Positions 1 through 5,377 of a stretch of 32,686 nucleotides of DNA are shown piece after piece. Position 1 is the first letter of the stretch, and each line of letters begins with the position of its first letter. The DNA is from an uncultured Alphaproteobacteria bacterium (GTDB lineage: Bacteria > Pseudomonadota > Alphaproteobacteria > UBA7985 > CAJQQZ01), in the NCBI GenBank assembly GCA_905480575.1, contig CAJQQZ010000002.1:1-32686 (forward strand), written 5' to 3'. The notes under the pieces were generated by a model. That model searched no databases, was not told the origin of the DNA, and worked only from the letters and a program-made list of their open reading frames with translations. The position numbers and the translations under genes were made by a program.

Positions 1-182
1 GTAGAATTAGTGCAATAACTGTTGCCAAGTATCCCCTAGATCGCTGTCCATCGAAAACCCTGACTGCAGATCCAAGAACAGTTAACATCATGCAAAACCT
101 ACCGATGGCATTTATCAATACCAAGCATTCCAAAGCAGAAGCTTTTCTCAAGTTATCAAAGGAATTCAGCATCATTAAGTGA
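1..182 (+). CDS. Possible C-terminal fragment of an unknown protein, cut by the window edge
   Basis: Reading from base 3, about 59 codons run without a stop to the TGA at 180-182. The translated end, including LPMAFINTKHSKAEAFLKL, looks like ordinary protein and has an amphipathic lysine-rich tail. It loosely recalls the C-terminus of periplasmic solute-binding proteins, but I do not recognise a family. An open frame of this length can occur by chance at roughly the five percent level, so the call is tentative. It lies in the accessory segment left of the tRNA fragment and would be cargo of that element. Confidence 0.33.
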   Translation, partial: RISAITVAKYPLDRCPSKTLTADPRTVNIMQNLPMAFINTKHSKAEAFLKLSKEFSIIK

Positions 183-311
183 CATGCTTTTACTGGAGTA
201 CGTTTCCAACCGTAGACTCCCGCGTCGTGCCAAACAACGCTTAAAATGGTGAGCCTGTGGGTAACTCAAAGCTCCTGTGGAATTACGGTGACAGTAACCG
301 AATTAGATTCC

Positions 312-386
312 TGTGTGCGGCGGTGCAAAATTAGTCCACGGTAGCGGCGGCATTGTGTTGTCGCGGGCGGCGTAAAAGTCGTCCAC
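312..386 (+). mobile_element. Solo end of an IS21-family-like insertion sequence
   Basis: Two 21-bp direct repeats, 319-339 and 366-386, match at 17 of 21 positions. Each has the form GGCGG-N-G-N-AAAA-N-T-N-GTCCAC. Upstream is TGTGTGC, compatible with a TG-starting terminus at 312. Repeated GGCGG...AAAA...CCAC units near a TG terminus are what I recall of IS21-family ends. No istA or istB reading frame follows, so this would be a remnant or solo end. The family assignment is from memory and not confirmed. Confidence 0.42.
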
Positions 387-560
387 TTTATCCCTTTCGT
401 TTTGTCGGGAGGGTTTGAGGATAGTCACGCCTTTTCAGATTTGGTCACATATTTTAGAAATTATCTTTTTAAATCAAAGGCTTATTTTTTGACTTGTCCA
501 TGCCTTTTGAAACGCTGTCCACATACCTTTCAAGCTTAGAAACGCATAATCCTATTCAGA

Positions 561-585
561 AAAAGAACGAAACACAGCGTTCTTT
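561..585 (-). terminator. Probable Rho-independent terminator of the minus-strand island gene
   Basis: AAAGAACG (562-569) and CGTTCTTT (578-585) form a perfect 8-bp stem with an 8-nt loop. Read on the minus strand, the 3' arm runs into a five-T stretch. It lies about 100 bases past the stop of the gene ending at 682. The stem is not very GC-rich. Confidence 0.4.
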
Positions 586-681
586 AGATAGCTGAAGAGG
601 AATTAGGAAAGTTTCGTCGTCACCGCGTTCGAAATCGGGCCTGGGTTGTTTCTGTCCATTTCAATTGTCTTTTTGTTGGGG

Positions 682-1107
682 CTAGAGCTTGGTCACTAAA
701 TGCAGCCAGTAACAAAGCTCCGGTCGAGTAGGACCGACCACGTCGTTCGCGCCGGTGTTGTGGATAACTTCACCCCCATTGCAGATCACCACATGCCCAA
801 CTCCATCGCCCGTTTCGCCCCCTAAGAGGTAAGGTTGGTCAGGGCAAAAATGCGAAAATAGTGTTGCAGCCTCTTCCGCTGATGCCGTCGCAGTCGAATA
901 GAACGGTATAACTGCCAGGCCGTACCCTTTTGTAGAAAGGTAACCACGCATTACTTCGTTTTGGCGTCGACCTGTCTCATCGGGCCTGTGCGAATGGGGG
1001 ACTTCTTCAGGGTCCACATCGAGCAAACAGGCGACGCTTGTTCTAAAGCAGTCTCCGTAGATCCCGTTCTCCGGGTCGTGTTTGTATTTTTGCTTGTGCG
1101 GTGTCAT
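682..1107 (-). CDS. Papain-fold (C39-like) small protein of phage or island type
   Basis: This 141-residue protein has the N-terminal signature GDCFRTSVACLLDVDPEEVP (from residue 18, with Cys20) and the later motifs GHVVICNGGEVIHNTG (His about 105). The pattern GDC-x(5)-A-x-LLD-EEVP, then GH-VV and VH-(N/D), recurs in small phage and prophage proteins. I associate it with a papain/C39-like fold in which the Cys and His would form the active pair. No signal peptide or membrane segment is present, so it should be cytoplasmic. The ATG has a good ribosome site, AAGGA, eight bases upstream. It stands alone in the island, with its own hairpin terminator and two operator-like repeats in front. Whether it acts on peptide bonds is unknown; the Asp/Asn third residue is uncertain. 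Confidence 0.62.
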   Translation of the reverse strand: MTPHKQKYKHDPENGIYGDCFRTSVACLLDVDPEEVPHSHRPDETGRRQNEVMRGYLSTKGYGLAVIPFYSTATASAEEAATLFSHFCPDQPYLLGGETGDGVGHVVICNGGEVIHNTGANDVVGPTRPELCYWLHLVTKL

Positions 1108-1122
1108 GCCGTGCGTCCTTTC

Positions 1123-1181
1123 GAGTTCGACAAATTCGCCTCGTGACTCCTGCGGGAAGTGCAGAGTTTGACGAATTTGCG
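1123..1181. repeat. Paired 18-bp repeat, possible operator
   Basis: GAGTTCGACAAATTCGCC (1123-1140) and GAGTTTGACGAATTTGCG (1164-1181) agree at 14 of 18 positions and lie 41 bases apart, close to four helical turns. Their cores CAAATTCG and CGAATTTG are also exact reverse complements. The pair sits directly upstream of the minus-strand island gene starting at 1107, where its promoter should be. An operator for an island regulator is the simplest reading, but no regulator is visible in the window. Confidence 0.3.
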
Positions 1182-1389
1182 GTTGTTAAGTCGTTGATTC
1201 CGACCTGTGCAATTCGGTCTTAAAATCCGTTTCGCTTTTTGAGTTTCGTTCAGTGGCCGTTTGTTGTACACGTGTACAAAATTAGGGTGTTTCTTGGACG
1301 TGTTTCTGTAATGTTCCGGGCTAAACGGTTTGCAGGCGAAAATAAAGTCGTGTAATTTCAAACAGTTAGCCTTAAGTTCAGCACAAATC

Positions 1390-1439
1390 CTACACTGGGG
1401 GTGAAGGGGTCGTAGGTTCAAATCCTGCCGTTCCGACCA
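1390..1439 (+). tRNA. tRNA-Pro(GGG) 3' half only: probable attachment site
   Basis: The sequence folds as the 3' half of a tRNA. It has an anticodon loop CTGGGGG (1395-1401, anticodon GGG at 1397-1399), a 3' anticodon stem TGAAG, a five-base variable loop, and a T-arm GTAGG-TTCAAAT-CCTGC (1412-1428). The acceptor strand CGTTCCG, discriminator A and CCA (1437-1439) follow. The matching acceptor CGGAACG and a D-arm are missing from the bases where they should be (from about 1363). The 5' anticodon strand CTACA has one mismatch to TGAAG, so homology starts near 1393. This is the footprint left by site-specific integration into a tRNA gene: the element lies to the left and the intact tRNA should be at its far end. 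The fragment itself cannot be a working tRNA. Confidence 0.8.
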
Positions 1440-1446
1440 TTTTTGC

Positions 1447-1469
1447 AAGCGGCACTTTCGCCGTTTTGT
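1447..1469 (+). terminator. Hairpin with T-stretch behind the tRNA fragment
   Basis: AAGCGGC (1447-1453) pairs with GCCGTTT (1460-1466, one G-T pair) around a six-base loop, and the 3' arm runs on into GTTTC. It starts seven bases after the CCA end of the tRNA fragment. It is best read as the original terminator of the tRNA-Pro gene, now cut off from its promoter. Confidence 0.42.
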
Positions 1470-1538
1470 TTCTTGCGCCCTTGGCCCGAAACTCCCAAAT
1501 AGAATTGGCACACAGATTGTATTCTTTGGGATAAAACA

Positions 1539-2936
1539 ATGAGCGACATGAATTTCGATATTGCGATAATTGGCGGTGGTCCAGGTGGCTACGTGGCGGC
1601 GATAAGAGCCGCCCAACTTGGTTTCAACACAGTTTGCATAGAAAAACGCGGCGCTCTGGGTGGAACTTGCTTGAATGTAGGCTGTATTCCATCAAAAGCC
1701 TTGCTGCATTCATCCCATCTCTACGATGAAGCCAATGGGCACCTTGAAGAGCATGGGATCGGCATCAAGGGGTTGAGTCTTGACCTCTCCGCAATGTTGG
1801 CACGGAAAGATAAGGTTGTTGACGATCTGACCAAAGGTATTGAGTTCCTCTTCAAAAAGAACAAGGTGACTTACATCAAAGGTGCCGCATCCCTGCTAGG
1901 CGGTGGAAAAATCGCTGTTGAGGGGTCTGACGAGGTGTCCGCAAAGCACATCATCCTAGCTACTGGATCTGAAGTAACACCTTTGCCTGGTATTGAAATC
2001 GATGAAAAGCGGATTGTGTCCAGCACAGGTGCGCTGGAACTCAAAGAGGTTCCTAAAGAGTTAGTCGTTATCGGTGGCGGCGTGATTGGCCTTGAACTGG
2101 GTTCAGTGTGGAGCAGATTGGGTGCCAATGTCACCGTGGTTGAGTTCTTGGATCGAATTATCCCAGGCACAGACAGTGAAATTGCCAAGACTTTCCAGAG
2201 AAGCCTCAAAAAACAAGGTCTGAAGTTTAAACTCTCAACAAAAGTTACTGCTGCTAAGACTAAAGGAAAGAAAGTTAATCTGACGGTTGAGTCTGTAAAG
2301 AAGGGCACAAGCGAAGAAATGAGCGCCGACGCTGTTTTGGTTGCCATAGGCCGTCGTCCTTACGTCGAAGGCCTTGGGTTGGATGCTGCCGGTGTTGAGC
2401 TGACTGAGCGTGGCCAGATCAAGATTTCCGAGGGCTACAAAACAACCGCTGCTGGTGTTTACGCTATCGGCGACGTCGTCGAAGGACCAATGCTGGCCCA
2501 TAAAGCCGAAGAAGAGGGCGTGGTTCTTGTTGAGCTGCTTGCCGGTCAAAAGCCTCATTTGAACTATGGTCTGATTCCTGGGATCATCTACACAAATCCT
2601 GAAGTTGCAACAGTTGGCCAAACAGAAGACGAGTTGAAAGAAGCCGGTGTTGACTATCGCGTTGGTAAATTCCCGATGCAGGCCAATTCTCGGGCTCGAA
2701 CCTCTGGTGCTACCGATGGCATGGTGAAAATCATAGCAGATGCAAAAACAGACCGCGTCTTAGGTTGCCATATCATTGCTTCAGACGCAGGTGCATTGAT
2801 CCACGAAGCTATCGCTGTGATGGAGTTTGGTGGTTCAGCAGAAGATATCGCTAGAACCTGTCATGGTCACCCAACCTCGTCTGAAGCAGTTAAAGAAGCA
2901 GCTTTAGCCGTTGATGGTCGTCCTATTCATATTTAG
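1539..2936 (+). CDS. lpd: Dihydrolipoyl dehydrogenase (E3)
   Basis: This 465-residue flavoprotein reoxidises dihydrolipoyl groups of 2-oxoacid dehydrogenase complexes with NAD+. It shows the FAD-binding GGGPGG (12-17) and the redox disulfide in GGTCLNVGCIPSK (Cys44 and Cys49). The NAD-binding motif VIGGGVIGLELG, the second FAD motif VYAIGDV, and the C-terminal His-Glu active-site segment CHGHPTSSEAVKE are also present. Length and motifs are standard. The annotated ATG at 1539 is preceded only by a weak TTGGGA; a second ATG lies three codons on. In related bacteria this gene usually follows odhA-odhB. Here accessory DNA and a tRNA fragment lie immediately upstream, so it must be transcribed from its own short leader or from a promoter at the island edge. 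xerC converges on it with 11 bases between stops. Confidence 0.97.
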   Translation: MSDMNFDIAIIGGGPGGYVAAIRAAQLGFNTVCIEKRGALGGTCLNVGCIPSKALLHSSHLYDEANGHLEEHGIGIKGLSLDLSAMLARKDKVVDDLTKGIEFLFKKNKVTYIKGAASLLGGGKIAVEGSDEVSAKHIILATGSEVTPLPGIEIDEKRIVSSTGALELKEVPKELVVIGGGVIGLELGSVWSRLGANVTVVEFLDRIIPGTDSEIAKTFQRSLKKQGLKFKLSTKVTAAKTKGKKVNLTVESVKKGTSEEMSADAVLVAIGRRPYVEGLGLDAAGVELTERGQIKISEGYKTTAAGVYAIGDVVEGPMLAHKAEEEGVVLVELLAGQKPHLNYGLIPGIIYTNPEVATVGQTEDELKEAGVDYRVGKFPMQANSRARTSGATDGMVKIIADAKTDRVLGCHIIASDAGALIHEAIAVMEFGGSAEDIARTCHGHPTSSEAVKEAALAVDGRPIHI

Positions 2937-2947
2937 TGATTGGGAGC

Positions 2948-3919
2948 CTAAGCTCTCGGATGGGCCTTGAAGTAAGCGTCCATCAATAGGGCTGTGTCGA
3001 CGTCCGTATAGCGTTGGGTCGTCGACAATGATGCGTGGCCCAAGAGTTCCTGAATAGAACGCAGATCGCCACCTGCACCAAGCAGGTGGGTCGCGAAACT
3101 ATGCCTAAGGGCGTGTGGTGTGGTTCTCTCCGGCAGACCTAAATAGGCACGAACATGTTGCAGATTTTTCTGGACAGCTCTGGCACCCATTGGTCCGCCA
3201 CGACTGGCTTTGAACAGTGGCTGATCGGCAACCAAGGGATAGGGGCAGCTTTTCTTGTAGGCTTCGATTGCCTCAAACACCAAGGGGAGGAGGGGAACAC
3301 GCCGCTCTTTTCGCCCTTTGCCCAAAACCACAAGGATCGGGTTCGTCGGGCGTGGCATTTGTTCTGGTGTTAGAGACAGAGCCTCACTGATACGAAGGCC
3401 GCAGCCATAGAGCAACGTGACGATGGCGATGTCGCGTTGTGCTTGCCATCCGCTTTCATTCTGATCTTCCATTGTCTCGATGAGGTCGTCCATTTCACCA
3501 ACAGTCAGTGCCTTGGGGACTGCCGCTGGGGTTTTGGGGTTTCTCATGTTGAGGATGATGGGGTTATCAACCAACCCTTCACGCCCTGACCAGCGAAAAA
3601 AGTTCCTGACGACAGAGAGTGCTCGTGAAGTTGAGACTGCAGACAAGTTTTTCTTTTGCCGCCAAGCTAACCAGGAGCGAACGTCCAGACGTTTGAGTTC
3701 GCCTAGGCTCTCAAGTGTAAGCGTTTCCCCACGGTGACTGGCAAGAAAATTCAGGAAACCGGAGAGATCTCTGCGGTAGGCCTCAAGGCTGTGATCAGAC
3801 AGCCTTCTCTCGTCACTGATCCAGGTCCACCAGTCCCGAATGTTACTGGCGAGAACTTTGTCGACGGGAAGGAGTTCGAGTCCTAAACCGCCGCTAACTT
3901 GTTCTGTTTGGCCAGCCAT
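2948..3919 (-). CDS. xerC: Tyrosine recombinase XerC
   Basis: This 323-residue tyrosine recombinase, with XerD, resolves chromosome dimers at dif during division. The N-terminal SAM-like DNA-binding domain covers about residues 25-115. The catalytic domain has Arg176 (GCGLRISEAL), Lys201/204 (GKGRKERRVPL), His269-x-x-Arg272 (HALRHSFATHLL), His295 (LLGHASL) and the nucleophile Tyr304 (TQRYTDV). All six catalytic positions are present. Its first 37 bases overlap the end of the DUF484 gene in another frame, so the two are translated from one message. It is the chromosomal XerC and not the integrase of the left-hand island: it lies in conserved core synteny and on the core side of the tRNA fragment. 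Confidence 0.95.
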   Translation of the reverse strand: MAGQTEQVSGGLGLELLPVDKVLASNIRDWWTWISDERRLSDHSLEAYRRDLSGFLNFLASHRGETLTLESLGELKRLDVRSWLAWRQKKNLSAVSTSRALSVVRNFFRWSGREGLVDNPIILNMRNPKTPAAVPKALTVGEMDDLIETMEDQNESGWQAQRDIAIVTLLYGCGLRISEALSLTPEQMPRPTNPILVVLGKGRKERRVPLLPLVFEAIEAYKKSCPYPLVADQPLFKASRGGPMGARAVQKNLQHVRAYLGLPERTTPHALRHSFATHLLGAGGDLRSIQELLGHASLSTTQRYTDVDTALLMDAYFKAHPRA

Positions 3920-4590
3920 CCGCTGATTACACCTTCCACAGCTTTCGAAAGGAAAGACACGATTTGTGTGCCGTCTTCTTTTGAGAAGTATTCGGGTTCA
4001 TAAGATCCGAAGGCCAGCACGCCTTCCATACCCAACTGCTCAATATAGATGCGTGTCAGTATGCAGGATTGAACGACGTCGTCAGTACCGCCGAACACCA
4101 TGGCCTCTTGGTAGGCTTGCGGGACAACCATCAAATCATTGTCGAGCATGAGGTTCATGATACTACCTTGGGTCAGACGGTAAAAACCTTTGGCTTTTGT
4201 GTCGGAAAGGAGGCCCATAGGATCTTCCAGCGCAACAACTACTTCATCAACCTTCATGGTCTGGGCCATGTCAGCGGTAATTGTCTCCAGAGCGTCTTCC
4301 AGTCTTGGCGCAGAGATCATCTGCAAGACAGCGCGTTCTAGGCGGGATAGGGTAACAGTGTTTGACTTCGCTGCTTGAACCAAAGATCTTTGTCTTTGTT
4401 CAAGGTCTTCAACTCTTTCCCTCAAGCGTTCGATTTGCAGTCTCTGAAAGTCGACAATGGAGCCATTTTTCAGGCCCAAATCCTGTTTTTCAAAGACAGC
4501 AGGGTTCTCGGCTAGAAAGTCAGGGTTTTTGTTGAGGAAGCGTATAACGGCCTTGGCGGAAACGCCATTGGCATAATCTTGAATATCCAT
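3883..4590 (-). CDS. DUF484 family protein (GAF-like)
   Basis: This 235-residue protein begins with the DUF484 hallmark FLNKNPDFLAENPAVF (residues 18-33). A predicted coiled coil (about 50-75, RLRERVEDLEQRQ) and a GAF-like domain (about 80-225) follow. The family is typically encoded directly before xerC, as here. It has no established biochemical role, and a regulatory or partner role to XerC is only suggested by linkage. No membrane segment is visible. The ATG at 4590 has no Shine-Dalgarno sequence; the bases in front are one arm of a large inverted repeat (4592-4638). Translation may therefore be leaderless or controlled by that element. The gene overlaps xerC by 37 bases. Confidence 0.88.
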   Translation of the reverse strand: MDIQDYANGVSAKAVIRFLNKNPDFLAENPAVFEKQDLGLKNGSIVDFQRLQIERLRERVEDLEQRQRSLVQAAKSNTVTLSRLERAVLQMISAPRLEDALETITADMAQTMKVDEVVVALEDPMGLLSDTKAKGFYRLTQGSIMNLMLDNDLMVVPQAYQEAMVFGGTDDVVQSCILTRIYIEQLGMEGVLAFGSYEPEYFSKEDGTQIVSFLSKAVEGVISGWLAKQNKLAAV

Positions 4591-4591
4591 A

Positions 4592-4638
4592 ATAGGTCAG
4601 GAACTAATAAAATAATTTAAATATAGTTCCTAACCTAT
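4592..4638. promoter_or_regulatory. 47-bp near-perfect inverted repeat in front of DUF484
   Basis: Arms 4592-4608 and 4622-4638 are 17 bp each with a single mismatch (4598 against 4632), around a 13-base AT-only spacer. The core of each arm is AGGTCAGGAACTA or its complement TAGTTCCTAACCT. On the minus strand the repeat ends one base before the DUF484 start codon and contains TATATT and TTATTTT words that could serve as a -10 box. There is no T-tract beyond the stem, so a standard terminator is unlikely. An operator or a structured leader fits better. Confidence 0.6.
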
Positions 4639-4654
4639 ATGATATATTAGATTT

Positions 4655-5311
4655 TTACAAGATTGTTTGACCGGTTTTTTTCCAGTCTTCGAGGAAAGCG
4701 TTGAGGCCTTTTTCTGTCAAAGCGTGCTCATACATGTCCCAAACGATTTTTGGAGGCAACGTGGATACATGTGCGCCGATCAATCCGGCCATCTCAACAT
4801 GGTCGATTGACCGAATGGAAGCGACCAACACTTGAGTGTCTAATTCAGGATACATATCATACATTTGCACGATGTCGGCGATGAGGTCCATGCCAACTTC
4901 GCCGATGTCATCAAGGCGTCCCACAAACGGTGAAATGTAGGTTGCGCCAGCTTTTGCTGCGAGCAGAGCTTGTGCAGAGGAGAAGCAAAGGGTTACGTTA
5001 ACTTCGCGGCCGTTCGAGGTGATGGCACGACAGGCCTTGAGGCCGTCAATGGTCAATGGCACCTTGATCGTCACGTTGTCGGCCAAAGCCGCGAGTTTAT
5101 CAGCTTCTTTCATCATGGTTGGGAAGTCAGTAGCCGTTACTTCAGCGCTAACCGGACCTGGGACAAGGTCGCAGATTTCTTTGATGACTTCGAGGATGTC
5201 ACGGCCAGATTTTGCAATCAAAGAAGGGTTGGTTGTAACGCCGTCAACTAGACCAGTCTCGGCGAGCGCTTGAATTTCACTGATATCAGCAGTGTCGATA
5301 AAGAATTTCAT
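4655..5311 (-). CDS. fsa: Fructose-6-phosphate aldolase / small transaldolase family protein
   Basis: This 218-residue protein is the length of the FsaA/TalC-type small transaldolases, TIM-barrel enzymes that act on sugar phosphates through a Schiff base. Motifs seen are MKFFIDTAD at the start, GVTTNPSL (24-31), TIKVPLT with the Schiff-base lysine Lys83, [16 protein letters not shown], and [11 protein letters not shown]. Sequence alone does not separate transaldolase from fructose-6-phosphate aldolase activity. The ATG at 5311 has GAGGG a suitable distance upstream. It heads the minus-strand set fsa-DUF484-xerC but is separated from DUF484 by the inverted repeat, so the lower genes may have their own promoter. 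priA diverges from it. Confidence 0.92.
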   Translation of the reverse strand: MKFFIDTADISEIQALAETGLVDGVTTNPSLIAKSGRDILEVIKEICDLVPGPVSAEVTATDFPTMMKEADKLAALADNVTIKVPLTIDGLKACRAITSNGREVNVTLCFSSAQALLAAKAGATYISPFVGRLDDIGEVGMDLIADIVQMYDMYPELDTQVLVASIRSIDHVEMAGLIGAHVSTLPPKIVWDMYEHALTEKGLNAFLEDWKKTGQTIL

Positions 5312-5377
5312 GGTTTTTATCCCTCAGAATCGGCATATGTTTGGAAGGTTGAACCCACGAATGAGCCCGCGCTAGCT

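Larger units (their letters stand above)
183..681. other. Non-coding stretch in accessory DNA
   Basis: No credible gene is visible in about 500 bases. The stretch holds the probable IS21-type end at 312-386, then an AT-rich segment (about 430-550) with further loose TGTCCA words at 497-502, 514-519 and 654-659, and the minus-strand hairpin terminator at 561-585. The rest looks like decayed intergenic DNA of a mobile island. Confidence 0.5.
1108..1538. other. Junction between the island and the core chromosome
   Basis: These 431 bases contain no credible gene. From left to right they hold the upstream region of the minus-strand island gene with its paired repeat (1123-1181), a featureless stretch (1182-1389), the 3' fragment of tRNA-Pro (1390-1439), a short hairpin with a T-stretch (1447-1466), and about 70 bases of lpd leader. 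A long antisense frame across the tRNA is an artefact. Confidence 0.6.

Noticed and set aside
1104-1616. 170-codon minus-strand frame across the tRNA fragment, containing ERQDLNLRPLHPQ
   Set aside because: This peptide is a well-known artefact of translating the antisense strand of tRNA genes; the frame also overlaps the lpd start.
2948-3919. xerC as the integrase of the left-hand island
   Set aside because: It lies on the core side of the tRNA fragment, in conserved synteny with DUF484 and lpd, and has the chromosomal XerC length and motifs.
5270-5377. N-terminal extension of PriA starting at the TTG at 5270
   Set aside because: It would start inside fsa on the other strand, adds residues not typical of PriA, and has no ribosome site.
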